64,000 nucleotides of DNA. Origin: Pseudomonas kielensis. GTDB taxonomy: Bacteria; Pseudomonadota; Gammaproteobacteria; Pseudomonadales; Pseudomonadaceae. The DNA lies in NCBI RefSeq assembly GCF_014236655.1, contig NZ_JACMYG010000023.1, positions 36,711 through 100,710 on the forward strand. The letters run 5' to 3'. The notes beneath the pieces are model-generated. The model was not told the origin of the DNA, ran no database searches, and worked only from the letters and a program-made list of their open reading frames with translations. A program made the position numbers and the translations under genes. Of this stretch, positions 24,094-32,804 are shown one piece after another; the first letter of the stretch is position 1, and each line of letters begins with the position of its first letter.

Positions 24094-24807
24094 ATGCGTG
24101 AAGAGGCAACCCGTGCGGTGACAGCCATTGGCCAAGTCCTGCAAGAGCAGATCGACCACGGTCTGTTGGCGCCTGCCAGCAAGCTGCCGGCCGAGCGCAA
24201 GCTCAGTGAGCTGTTCGGCACCACGCGCATTACCGTGCGTGAAGCGCTGTTGCAACTCGAGGCCCAAGGCCAGATTTATCGGGAGGAACGCCGTGGCTGG
24301 TTCGTCTCGCCGCCCCGGCTGGCGTACAACCTGATGCAGCGTAGCCACTTTCACGCCATGGTCAGTGCCCAGGGGCGGGAGCCGTCGACCGAGGTGATCT
24401 CGGCGCGCCTGCAACCGGCGTCGGCGGCCGTGTGTGCGTGGTTGCAGCTGCCGGCGCTGTCGAGCGTGATCCAGATTTGCCGGGCGCGGCGCATTGACGG
24501 GCGGTTGGTGTTGTATGTGGAGCACTACCTGAACCCGCAGTATTTCCCGGGGATTCTCGAGCTGGACCTGAATCAGTCGATTACCGAGTTGTATGCCCGG
24601 CATTACGATTTGCACTATGGGCGGGTGCGCTTCGAGATCGTGCCGACCTCACTGCCGATGAACGCGGCGGCGGCCTTGCGGGTGTCGCTGGGCAGCCCGG
24701 GGTTGCGCATCGCCCGGGTCAACTACGATCAACACCAGCGGCTGATCGATTGTGACCTGGAGTTCTGGCGGCATGATGCGATTCATGTCGGGGTGGATGT
24801 GGTTTAA
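24094..24807 (+). CDS. GntR-family regulator with UTRA domain (HutC/PhnF type)
   Basis: The 237-residue protein has a winged HTH at residues about 1-75 (LPAERKLSELFGTTRITVREALLQLEAQGQIYREERRGWFVSP, read in parts). A UTRA ligand-binding domain follows at about 90-235. The ATG at 24094 follows AAAGGT by seven bases; a TTG directly before it is an unlikely start. It is divergent from the ABC/phosphatase operon, and similar TGGTCTAG sites lie near both promoters, so it is the likely local repressor. Members of this subgroup bind small effectors such as phosphonates, sugars or histidine derivatives. Confidence 0.85.
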   Translation: MREEATRAVTAIGQVLQEQIDHGLLAPASKLPAERKLSELFGTTRITVREALLQLEAQGQIYREERRGWFVSPPRLAYNLMQRSHFHAMVSAQGREPSTEVISARLQPASAAVCAWLQLPALSSVIQICRARRIDGRLVLYVEHYLNPQYFPGILELDLNQSITELYARHYDLHYGRVRFEIVPTSLPMNAAAALRVSLGSPGLRIARVNYDQHQRLIDCDLEFWRHDAIHVGVDVV

Positions 24808-24834
24808 CGGCCACCACTCTGTTGAATGTTCCGG

Positions 24835-24868
24835 CCCCTATCGCGAGCAAGCTTGCTCGCGATAGGGG
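24835..24868. repeat. Perfectly palindromic REP hairpin
   Basis: A 34-base perfect palindrome begins CCCCTATCGCGAGCAAG. It lies between the convergent regulator and mechanosensitive-channel genes and probably ends both transcripts. Confidence 0.85.
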
Positions 24869-24880
24869 ACAGGCGGGTGA

Positions 24881-27037
24881 TCAATCCTTCTCGGTGCCCC
24901 CTGCTGGGGTAATCACCTGGACGCTCATGCGTGGCGTCGCCAGGTCCAGGCCGGCCTCATCCATATGGCGCTTGAGCAACAGGTTGAACGCCCGTGACAC
25001 TTCCCACTGCTTGATCGGCGCGGTCTTGAACCGGGCCCGCAGGATCGCGCTTCCGGACTCGAAGCTCTCGACCCCCTGGATCTCCAGCGGCGACCAGATG
25101 TTGCGGCGTTGCAGCGGATCGTTACGGATTTTCTGGCCGACGTCGCGCATCAGCTTGATCGCCTCGTCGATCTCCATGTTGTACGGCACCGCCACGCGGA
25201 AGATGGCGTAGCCGAACTCCCGCGAGTAGTTCTTGATGCTTTTGATTTCGCTGAACGGGATGGTGTGGACGATGCCGTCGATGTCCCGCAGGCGCACGGT
25301 GCGGATGGTCAGGCCCTCGACGGTGCCCAGGTGGCCGCCGACGTCGACGTAGTCGTCGATGGCCAGGGAGTCCTCGATGATGATGAACAGCCCGGTGATC
25401 AGGTCGGCCACCAGCGACTGCGCACCAAAACCGATGGCCAGGCCGATGACACCGGCACCGGCCAGCAGTGGGGTGACGTTCATGCCCATGTTGGCCAGGG
25501 CGACGATCAGCGCGATGATGAAAATCGCCACGAACAGCACGTTGCGAATCAGCGGCATCATGGTCTGCGCGCGGGCATTGGCCAGGCCTTTGCGCGAGCG
25601 AGTGAGGGCGTGGTGCACGGCGGTGTCGCTGAGGATCCAGATCAACCAGGCGAAAATCAGGGTGCCGGCCAGGCTGAACAATTTGACGCTGACGTCATGG
25701 CCTTCGCCTTCGGTGAAGCGGATCAGCGACATGCCCCAGACCCGCAGGCCCAGTTCGATGAATGCCAGCCAGATCGCCAGGTGCACCAGGGTGTAGCAGA
25801 AACTCTTGAGGCGTTCGGAGTACAGCGCGTGGCGCTTGGCCCCGCGTTGCGGTTTGAGGGAATGCCGGCGGACCAGGCCGTTGATGACCATGCACACCAC
25901 CAGCAGCACGGTGCAGATCAGCGCCTGGCGCAGGGCGGTGCTGGTGTCGCCAGCCGAGACGAAGGTGGCAAACAGCGAGATCCCCACCAGCACCAGGGCG
26001 GGCAGGTACCAAAAGGTGCCGAGGATCTCGATCGTGTCGCTGAGGGCGCGGCGGGTCAGGCGTCGCGATAGCGGTTGGTTGCGAATCAGGTGCGCGATGG
26101 GGCGGCGGAAACGCAGGATGAACAGGCCGGTAAACAGGGCGGCCAGGACATTGGCCACGGTGGCGGTGGCGTGGGCCAGGTGAATCCCCAGGCTGGCCAC
26201 CAGCCTTGGATCGTTCAAGGCTTCGCCGAACGCGGCAAAGCTGCCGATCAGCCACAGTGGGCGGAAGGCCTGGTGCCGCAGGATGTACAGCGCGCGGTGA
26301 CGGTGCGGACCATCGAGCAGGGAAAAGGCGATGACGCAGACGGCCGAGAAACAGGTCCCCACCACCAAGGCGTAGGCCAGCACCATCGCCAGGTACTTGC
26401 CCAGGGACGGCGGCAGGGCGTAGCTCATGTAGACGGTGATCACCAGGGCGATCAACCAGGGCCCGAGTTTGCGCAGGGCGAAACGCACCAGGTCCCAGGT
26501 CCGGGGGTGTTGTGGCAGTTCTTCGGTCAGGCCGAAGCGCATGCGCAAGCGGTGGCTGAGCCAGATCAGGGCTGCGGCGAGCAGGCTCCAGAGCATCAGC
26601 ACCACGGCAAAGCCAAAGATAATTGGCAGCCACTCGCTGGCCGGCAGCATCAGGCTGCTGAATTCTTCCTTGGCCAGGTCAAATTCGTCGCTCCAGCGGG
26701 TGATCGGGCTGTCGGCGCCACTGAACTGTTTTTCCAGGGTCGACAGGGTGCCGCCAATCAAGCCCAGCACGCCTTCTTCCACGGGGGGCTGGGCTTTTTT
26801 CGTGGCGTCGCGCAGTTTTTTCAGGTCGGCCAGCAGCTTGGTCCGTTGCTGGTCGTTTTCCAGTGACTTGATTACTTCGTCCAGCGACTGCCCCAAGGGC
26901 TCGGTCGCTTCCGGCTGGGTCTTGCTGGAGCTGCCCAGCAGGCTCGGCAAACCGACCGCCTGGGCCGACGCCATGGGCAGCAACAGCAGCAAGCAAATGA
27001 ACAACGTGGACGGCAGGGCGAACAGGCGAGCAAACAC
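24881..27037 (-). CDS. Large mechanosensitive channel of the MscS superfamily (YbiO/MscM-like)
   Basis: The 718-residue protein has a signal peptide (1-25), a periplasmic N-terminal domain rich in Lys/Glu/Gln (about 30-130) and about ten helices. The MscS core starts near GVIGLAIGFGAQSLVADLITGL and continues through DDYVDVGGHLGTVEGLTIRTVRLRDIDG (read in parts). The domain plan and length resemble E. coli YbiO (741 residues), a moderate-conductance channel that opens under hypo-osmotic stress. The GTG start at 27037 follows a GAGG at a rather long spacing. Confidence 0.88.
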   Translation of the reverse strand: MFARLFALPSTLFICLLLLLPMASAQAVGLPSLLGSSSKTQPEATEPLGQSLDEVIKSLENDQQRTKLLADLKKLRDATKKAQPPVEEGVLGLIGGTLSTLEKQFSGADSPITRWSDEFDLAKEEFSSLMLPASEWLPIIFGFAVVLMLWSLLAAALIWLSHRLRMRFGLTEELPQHPRTWDLVRFALRKLGPWLIALVITVYMSYALPPSLGKYLAMVLAYALVVGTCFSAVCVIAFSLLDGPHRHRALYILRHQAFRPLWLIGSFAAFGEALNDPRLVASLGIHLAHATATVANVLAALFTGLFILRFRRPIAHLIRNQPLSRRLTRRALSDTIEILGTFWYLPALVLVGISLFATFVSAGDTSTALRQALICTVLLVVCMVINGLVRRHSLKPQRGAKRHALYSERLKSFCYTLVHLAIWLAFIELGLRVWGMSLIRFTEGEGHDVSVKLFSLAGTLIFAWLIWILSDTAVHHALTRSRKGLANARAQTMMPLIRNVLFVAIFIIALIVALANMGMNVTPLLAGAGVIGLAIGFGAQSLVADLITGLFIIIEDSLAIDDYVDVGGHLGTVEGLTIRTVRLRDIDGIVHTIPFSEIKSIKNYSREFGYAIFRVAVPYNMEIDEAIKLMRDVGQKIRNDPLQRRNIWSPLEIQGVESFESGSAILRARFKTAPIKQWEVSRAFNLLLKRHMDEAGLDLATPRMSVQVITPAGGTEKD

Positions 27038-27115
27038 TAGGCGGTCAACCTCAACAGGTGCAGGTTGACCGAGTGTACGAGGGGGGCAAACCCAATGCGA
27101 GCGCGGTGGGTGCTT

Positions 27116-27292
27116 TTATTCGTTGAGCTTGGCGAGGATCTTGATGACCACGGTGGCGAGAATCACCACCATGCCGATCCACATCGAGAACACGCCGGCG
27201 TTCTTGTCGCGAAAGTTGAAGCCGATGGCCAGCAGGATCATCCCCGACAGAATCGGAATGAGCATGGAGTTGAACAAAGACATCGAGATCAT
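27116..27292 (-). CDS. Small two-helix membrane protein
   Basis: A 58-codon frame, MISMSLFNSMLIPILSGMIL and onward to KILAKLNE, encodes two hydrophobic helices separated by the polar loop NFRDKNAG. The start at 27292 has AAGG about eight bases upstream. A second ATG at 27283 (MSLFNS) would give 55 residues. The coherent helix-loop-helix pattern and basic/acidic C-terminus support a real gene. The function is unknown; it lies 79 bases downstream of the end of the minus-strand region that encodes apeB's neighbour and is separate from the channel gene. Confidence 0.6.
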   Translation of the reverse strand: MISMSLFNSMLIPILSGMILLAIGFNFRDKNAGVFSMWIGMVVILATVVIKILAKLNE

Positions 27293-27408
27293 GGCGACAG
27301 CCTTAGAAAGGAACAGATTTAAGTTTAGGTGGCTTTTGCGTCAACTGGCGTGATGAATGTCAACGCCAGGGCAATCCGCGGCGAGGGCAGCAGCCTCGCC
27401 GCGACCGG

Positions 27409-28698
27409 TCATGGCAATTCGCGGGAGGCGTAGAACGCGCTGAGCACTTTGACCAGGTGCACCAGGTCGTGGCTGCCACACAGTTCGCGGATCGAGTGCA
27501 TGGCGAACGTCGGCAGGCCGATGTCCACGGTGCGTACACCCAGGTGGCTGGCGGTGATCGGGCCGATGGTGGAGCCGCAACCCATGTCGCTGCGCACCAC
27601 GAAGCTCTGCACGGGCACTTCCTCGGCCATGCACAGGTGGCGGAAGAAACCGGCGGTTTCACTGTTGGTGGCATAGCGCTGGTTGCTGTTGACCTTGATC
27701 ACCGGGCCGGCATTGAGTTTCGGGCCATGGTTGGCGTCGTGCTTGTCGGCGTAGTTGGGATGAACGCCGTGGGCATTGTCGGCCGAGACCAGCAGGGATT
27801 TCTGGATGGTGCGCACGAACTCCTCACCTTCAGGCAGCAGGCGGCGCAGGGTCTGCTCCAGCATCGGGCCATCGGCACCGCAGGCCGAGCAGGAGCCGAC
27901 TTCTTCGTGGTCGTTGGCGACAAACACGCAGGTCTCGTCGGTCTCGGCGTTCAGCAGCGCTTGCAGACCGGCGTAGCACGACAGCAGGTTATCCAGGCGC
28001 GCACCGGCAATGAAGTCGCCATGCAGGCCAATCACCGCGGCGCTCTGGGTGTCGTAGAAGCTCAGCTCGTAGTCCAGCACCACGTCGGCGTTCAGGCCGT
28101 GCTCCAGGGCCAATTGGTTGGTGAGCACGGCGCGGAAGTCGACGCGCTCGTCACCGGCAAATTGCGCGAGGATCGGTGGCAGTTCGGTCTGCGGGTTGAT
28201 CGCCCAGCCCTGGTTGGCCTCACGGTTGAGGTGAATGGCCAGGTTGGGAATGGTGGCGATCGGTGCCTTGAAGTCGATCAACTGGCTTTCGACCTTGCCG
28301 TCGCGGCGGAAGGTCACGCGTCCGGCCAGCGACAGGTCGCGGTCGAACCAGGGGGCGAGCAACGCGCCGCCATAGACTTCGACGCCCAGTTGCCAGAACC
28401 CCTGGCGTTGCAATTCAGGTTGCGGCTTGACCCGCAGGCACGGGCTGTCGGTATGGGCACCGACCATGCGAATACCGTCGTACAGTGGCGAGTTGCGCCC
28501 CAGCTTGATGGCCACGATCGAGGAGTCGTTACGGGTTACGTAGTAACGACCGTTGGCTTCGGTCGTCCAGGGCTCGCGCTCGTCAAGGCGCTGATAGCCC
28601 GCCGCTTCCAGGCGCTGGACCAGGCTGGCAGTGGCATGAAAGGGGGTAGGGGAGGCCTTGAGGAAGTCGATCAGGCCTTGGTTCAACTCTTCGCGCAT
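27409..28698 (-). CDS. apeB: M18-family aminopeptidase
   Basis: The 429-residue enzyme matches Pseudomonas ApeB in length and motifs: GAHTDSPCLRVKP, GARLDNLLSCYAGL, NDHEEVGSCS and HGVHPNY supply the binuclear zinc ligands and catalytic Glu of M18 peptidases. The enzyme removes N-terminal residues, often acidic, from peptides in the cytoplasm. The ATG at 28698 follows GGAG by six bases; a longer frame to 28776 has no conserved sequence. Confidence 0.93.
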   Translation of the reverse strand: MREELNQGLIDFLKASPTPFHATASLVQRLEAAGYQRLDEREPWTTEANGRYYVTRNDSSIVAIKLGRNSPLYDGIRMVGAHTDSPCLRVKPQPELQRQGFWQLGVEVYGGALLAPWFDRDLSLAGRVTFRRDGKVESQLIDFKAPIATIPNLAIHLNREANQGWAINPQTELPPILAQFAGDERVDFRAVLTNQLALEHGLNADVVLDYELSFYDTQSAAVIGLHGDFIAGARLDNLLSCYAGLQALLNAETDETCVFVANDHEEVGSCSACGADGPMLEQTLRRLLPEGEEFVRTIQKSLLVSADNAHGVHPNYADKHDANHGPKLNAGPVIKVNSNQRYATNSETAGFFRHLCMAEEVPVQSFVVRSDMGCGSTIGPITASHLGVRTVDIGLPTFAMHSIRELCGSHDLVHLVKVLSAFYASRELP

Positions 28699-28794
28699 AA
28701 GTAGCTCCAGACAGCAGTGCCGCGAGTTTAACGTATTGGCCCGACGCATTGGGCATGTGCGTGTGGCGCACGGCAATCGACTCGCGACACGGGA

Positions 28795-29898
28795 TCAATG
28801 TGCCAAACGCTTGCGCAGGTAGGCAATGATGGTTTGTTCGTCTGCCGATTTTGCCGGCTTGGGCAGGTGTTTGGGCCAGCGTCCCCGGTCGGGGCCGAAG
28901 AACTTTTTCTGCGCACCTTCGTCCCAGCGCAGAATCTCCCGCGACGCCGATTCCCACCACTCGTGGCGACACACTTCGTAGTACGGGTGCTCGGGGGCGG
29001 CGCTGCCATAGAGCAATGCGCGCCCGACCTTTTTCACCGCGCCACGCTTGTTGCGCAGCTTCCACTTGATGCGCAGGCGCTGCCACGGCGAAGGGATCGG
29101 CTTGCAGCGCGGCACCTCGGTGCACAGCGCGGGCAGTTCGGCGCGGAAGCGTTCGCCATGGAGGCTGAAGAAGTGCTTTTGCATGGCATGGAAAAAGCCC
29201 TTCTCGGCGAAGTAGTGGTAGATGTAGCGGTTCGCTTCATGCACTGGTTTGTCGCGCATGGCGAAGGACAGGGCGATCTGTTCGATGGTGTGGATGTCGA
29301 ACGCATCGCGGGTCCACTCGTCGATCAGCTCAATGCTGCGTTCAAGCAAGGGACTATCGCCGTCGGTGACGCCACACAGGCCGCTGTTGTACAGCTTGAA
29401 ACCGTTGTCAGGCGTGACTCCGTGGGCTTGCAGGCAAGTGCCCAGCTTGAGGTAGTCCGCACGTTCACAGACGGTGCGCCAGTCGTACTCGAAGCGGTCC
29501 ATCACGTACTGGCCGGGGCCAATGTGCTCGAACACCCGCTGGGGATTTTCGAGGAACAGGGTGTCGGTGTCGACGAACAGGGTCTTGTGCGCCAGGGTCA
29601 GGCCGTAGGCAATTGCGCAGGCCTTGCGCCGGTGGTGATAGCCGTTGGTGCCCTGCCAGGCGGTCATGATCTCATCGCTCAGGGCGATGGTTTCGACGGG
29701 CCAGCCGGCGTAGTCCTGCGGGCGATCGGTCAGGACCCGGATGCACAGCGGCTCGGACTTTTTTAGCTGGGCCAGCGCCGTGAGGATGCTGAACTTGGCT
29801 TCGCGCCGGTACACGTCCTTGTCGCCGTAGACCAGATAGAGCAATTGCTGCGGCGCTTTCTCGAGGGGCGTCGACGGTTGTGGGGAGTCAGGCGTCAT
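28795..29898 (-). CDS. Putative glycosyltransferase-like protein (GT-A fold)
   Basis: The 367-residue protein has no signal peptide. Its first half looks like a GT-A nucleotide-sugar enzyme: an early strand-helix LLYLVYGDKDVYRREAKFSI, then HHRRKACAIAYGL, and a DTD motif at 110-112 (FVDTDTLF), the DxD metal site. The C-terminal 80 residues are basic and aromatic. The family assignment is by motif only; donor, acceptor and pathway are unknown. It lies between apeB and rluA on the same strand. Confidence 0.55.
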   Translation of the reverse strand: MTPDSPQPSTPLEKAPQQLLYLVYGDKDVYRREAKFSILTALAQLKKSEPLCIRVLTDRPQDYAGWPVETIALSDEIMTAWQGTNGYHHRRKACAIAYGLTLAHKTLFVDTDTLFLENPQRVFEHIGPGQYVMDRFEYDWRTVCERADYLKLGTCLQAHGVTPDNGFKLYNSGLCGVTDGDSPLLERSIELIDEWTRDAFDIHTIEQIALSFAMRDKPVHEANRYIYHYFAEKGFFHAMQKHFFSLHGERFRAELPALCTEVPRCKPIPSPWQRLRIKWKLRNKRGAVKKVGRALLYGSAAPEHPYYEVCRHEWWESASREILRWDEGAQKKFFGPDRGRWPKHLPKPAKSADEQTIIAYLRKRLAH

Positions 29899-29952
29899 CG
29901 GTCCGGGCGTCCTTCAGGTTTCGACGGGTTGCTTGAAAGGGCTTCAAGGCGC

Positions 29953-30588
29953 TCAAAAGGGTGCCGGGCACTCGAAGCGCAGGCGTTCACCGCTTTGCGG
30001 GTGGGTAAAGCTCAGCATGCTGGCGTGCAGGCACAGCCGAGGATACGCCGCCAGGGCTTGGGGATGGGCATACAGCCCGTCGCCCAGCAGCGGATGGCCG
30101 ATGGAGAGCATGTGCACGCGCAATTGGTGCGAGCGACCGGTAATCGGCGTCAACTCAACCCGGCACCAGTCGCCACAGCGCTCCAGCACGCGCCAGAAGG
30201 TCAGCGCATGTTTGCCGAACTCGTGGTCGACCACGTGCCGTGGTTTGGTCGGTGGGTCGTAGCGCAGCGGCAGATCGATACTGCCACTGTCCAGTTCCGG
30301 TTGGCCCCAGCAGAGTGCGGTGTAGGCTTTTTCGGTTTCACGGTCGTGAAACTGCCGAGACAGTTCACGATGGGTGTCCGGGTCCCGGGCCAGCAGGATG
30401 ATCCCCGAGGTTTCCCAGTCCAGGCGATGGACGATTCGGGCTTCCGGGTAGCCGTTTTCCTGCAGGCGGGTAATCAGGCAGTCCTTATTGTCATCGGCGC
30501 GGCCAGGCACCGAGAGCAGCAGGGTCGGCTTGTTCACCACCAGGACGGCGGCGTCCTGGTGGAGGATGTGGATATTGGACAACGGCAT
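29953..30588 (-). CDS. rluA: Pseudouridine synthase RluA
   Basis: The 211-residue protein has HRLDWETSG with catalytic Asp57. The later motif GRSHQLRVHM and the short length without an S4 domain match RluA (E. coli 219 residues) and not RluC/RluD. RluA converts U746 of 23S rRNA and U32 of some tRNAs to pseudouridine. It follows minE by 91 bases that contain a strong hairpin. Confidence 0.9.
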   Translation of the reverse strand: MPLSNIHILHQDAAVLVVNKPTLLLSVPGRADDNKDCLITRLQENGYPEARIVHRLDWETSGIILLARDPDTHRELSRQFHDRETEKAYTALCWGQPELDSGSIDLPLRYDPPTKPRHVVDHEFGKHALTFWRVLERCGDWCRVELTPITGRSHQLRVHMLSIGHPLLGDGLYAHPQALAAYPRLCLHASMLSFTHPQSGERLRFECPAPF

Positions 30589-30613
30589 TAAAACAGCCTC
30601 GTAACAAACGCCA

Positions 30614-30661
30614 ACGGCGGCTCAGGCCCCTCCAGCTAACCTGGGGGACCTGAGCCGCCGT
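30614..30661 (-). terminator. Long hairpin between minE and rluA
   Basis: A 13-pair perfect stem (ACGGCGGCTCAGG with CCTGAGCCGCCGT) encloses a loop with further CCCC/GGGG pairing. It lies downstream of minE and ends about 25 bases before the rluA start. Since only a short T-run follows, it may attenuate rather than fully stop transcription. Confidence 0.6.
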
Positions 30662-30679
30662 GGCTCCAGCCGGATCGAC

Positions 30680-30934
30680 TCAGCGATCTGGCAGGGTGAT
30701 ATTGAGTTCCAGAATCGAGCAGCTGCCCTGGTTTTCCAGTGCGACATGCACGTCGTCGGACCCGATATTGACGTACTTGCGGATCACCTCGACCAGTTCC
30801 TTTTGCAAGGCTGGCAGGTAGTCAGGAGTACTGCGCTGGCCGCGTTCATGCGCCACGATGATCTGCAGACGCTCTTTCGCTACCGACGCGGTGCTGGTTT
30901 TTTTGCTGGCGCGAAAGAAGTCAAAAAGATTCAT
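30680..30934 (-). CDS. minE: Cell division topological specificity factor MinE
   Basis: The 84-residue product matches MinE, starting MNLFDFFRASKK (membrane-targeting helix) and continuing VAKERLQIIVAHERGQRS (MinD-binding helix). It stimulates the MinD ATPase and drives pole-to-pole oscillation. Its ATG overlaps the last base of the minD stop, so the two are coupled. Confidence 0.97.
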   Translation of the reverse strand: MNLFDFFRASKKTSTASVAKERLQIIVAHERGQRSTPDYLPALQKELVEVIRKYVNIGSDDVHVALENQGSCSILELNITLPDR

Positions 30935-31746
30935 TATCTACCTCCAAAAAGGCGCTCGAAGAATCCCTTCTTCTCAACATCAAGGAACCGGTGTTCCACG
31001 GTTTTGCCCAACAGACGATCGACGGCATCGCTGTACGCCTTACCGGCGTCGCTCTGGTCGTCGAGAATCACTGGCACGCCTTGGTTGGAAGCCTTGAGTA
31101 CGGCTTGCGATTCTGGAATCACGCCGAGCAGGGTCACTGCCAGAATCTCCTTGACGTCTTCGACGCCAAGCATTTCGCCGTTGCTGACGCGCTCAGGGTT
31201 GTAGCGGGTCAACAGCAGGTGTTCCTTGATCGGGTCTTCGCCTTTTTCGGCGCGTCGCGATTTGCTGGCCAACAGGCCCAGCATGCGGTCCGAGTCACGT
31301 ACCGAGGACACTTCCGGGTTGGTCACGACAATCGCTTCATCAGCGAAGTACATGGCCAGGTGGGCGCCTTTCTCGATGCCTGCCGGGGAATCGCAGACCA
31401 CGAATTCGAAATCTTCCTTGAGTGCCATCAGCACTTTTTCCACGCCTTCGACGGTCAGCGCGTCTTTGTCGCGGGTCTGACTGGCGGCCAGGACGTAGAG
31501 GTTCTCAAGGCGCTTGTCCTTGATCAGGGCCTGCTGCAGGTTGGCTTCGCCATTGACCACATTGACGAAGTCATACACCACGCGACGCTCGCAACCCATG
31601 ATCAGGTCGAGGTTACGCAGGCCGACGTCGAAGTCGACGATGACTGTTTTGTGACCACGCAGAGCGAGGCCGGTACCGATAGCGGCGCTGGTGGTGGTCT
31701 TACCCACACCACCCTTGCCGGATGTAACCACGAGAATCTTGGCCAA
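30934..31746 (-). CDS. minD: Septum-site ATPase MinD
   Basis: The 270-residue ATPase has the deviant Walker A GKGGVGKTT (residues 10-18) and a C-terminal amphipathic helix (KKGFFERLFGGR) for membrane attachment. It recruits MinC and is released by MinE. The only start that gives the conserved MAKILVVTSGK is TTG at 31746, with AGGGGTG about eight bases upstream, so translation probably begins at a rare codon. Confidence 0.97.
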   Translation of the reverse strand: MAKILVVTSGKGGVGKTTTSAAIGTGLALRGHKTVIVDFDVGLRNLDLIMGCERRVVYDFVNVVNGEANLQQALIKDKRLENLYVLAASQTRDKDALTVEGVEKVLMALKEDFEFVVCDSPAGIEKGAHLAMYFADEAIVVTNPEVSSVRDSDRMLGLLASKSRRAEKGEDPIKEHLLLTRYNPERVSNGEMLGVEDVKEILAVTLLGVIPESQAVLKASNQGVPVILDDQSDAGKAYSDAVDRLLGKTVEHRFLDVEKKGFFERLFGGR

Positions 31747-31945
31747 GGTGTTTCACCCCTAAGGAAAAAGGACTTTTAGCCCCGAAAAACATCTCTTGAA
31801 AACTACTGCAGTCGGACAGCCTTGGCTGGAATCAGGCCTGGGGCAGGGTTTACCTCCGGTAAACACCGCTCTATGCCAATTTCCTACTTCGTTTGAGCCG
31901 TTTTCACTACGTTTTAGAGATGCTTGGAAAATGCGGCAGTATCCG

Positions 31946-32683
31946 TTAAAGCCGAATGATGTTCAACACGTCGCCCGACAGGCTGACTTGTACGCCGGCC
32001 CCCCAGAGCGGGTCGCGACGAAGATCTTCGGAAACCTTGTAATGACCGGCGATGGACAGCAGTTCAGCGCTCATTTGCTGACAGAAAATCCGTGCCTTGG
32101 TGTCGCCTTTGACGCCGGCCAGCGCACGACCGCGCATTGGCCCGTATACATGGATGTTGCCATCGGCCAGAAGTTCCGCCCCCGGGCTGACCGAGGACAC
32201 CACCACCAGGTCGCTGCCCTGGGCGTAGATCTGCTGGCCGCCGCGTACTGGCGAAGTGATGATGCGCGTCGGCTTGATGCTCGGCTCCGGTGGTTTTTCC
32301 GGCTTTTTGCGCACTTCACCTTCCTGCGGCTCAAGGGCGCGCTCGCGGGCACCCGAGGGTGGCAACACCGGCAGGTCGACGGCAATGGCCGCGGCAATGT
32401 CTTCGATACGGCTGGCGCGGATGGCCAGGGTGCGCAGCCCGTGGTGGCGGCACACGCGCATCAGGGCCGGCAGGTCCACCGAGCCTTCGCTGGCCGGCAA
32501 TTTGTCCAGAGCCAGCACCAGCGGGGCATTGCTGAAAAAGTTGGGTGCCAGAGCTACCTTTGCAGCCAGCTGCCGGTCGAGGGTTTCCAGGTCATTGCGG
32601 GCCAGCTCCAGCACCGTAATGGCGAGCATGCTGCCCTTCAACTGGAACACGGGATCTTGGTCTAGCAGTTCGGTTTGGCTCAT
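31946..32683 (-). CDS. minC: Septum formation inhibitor MinC
   Basis: The 245-residue protein has the N-terminal FtsZ-inhibiting domain (about 1-110) and a proline/lysine-rich linker. The C-terminal beta-helix domain has GQQIYAQGSDLVVVSSVSPGAELLADGNIHVYG (read in parts), which binds MinD. The start at 32683 gives MSQTELLDQDPVFQLKG. The 199-base gap before minD holds no gene; a short TTTACC/GGTAAA hairpin near 31850-31865 is its only clear structure. Confidence 0.96.
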   Translation of the reverse strand: MSQTELLDQDPVFQLKGSMLAITVLELARNDLETLDRQLAAKVALAPNFFSNAPLVLALDKLPASEGSVDLPALMRVCRHHGLRTLAIRASRIEDIAAAIAVDLPVLPPSGARERALEPQEGEVRKKPEKPPEPSIKPTRIITSPVRGGQQIYAQGSDLVVVSSVSPGAELLADGNIHVYGPMRGRALAGVKGDTKARIFCQQMSAELLSIAGHYKVSEDLRRDPLWGAGVQVSLSGDVLNIIRL

Positions 32684-32767
32684 GGTTGGCATACAACGGC
32701 TTGTCACTAAAAGTGCCGAGACTTATAACGAGAACGCCCGCAGCCCGCAAGCAGGGTCGAACCGATG

Positions 32768-32773
32768 TAGAAT
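32768..32773 (+). promoter_or_regulatory. -10 element for the lipid A acyltransferase gene
   Basis: TAGAAT followed by GCGCG lies 32 bases before the start codon. No strong -35 was found. Confidence 0.4.
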
Positions 32774-32804
32774 GCGCGACCTTGTTGTCCGTCCGGAATC
32801 GTTA

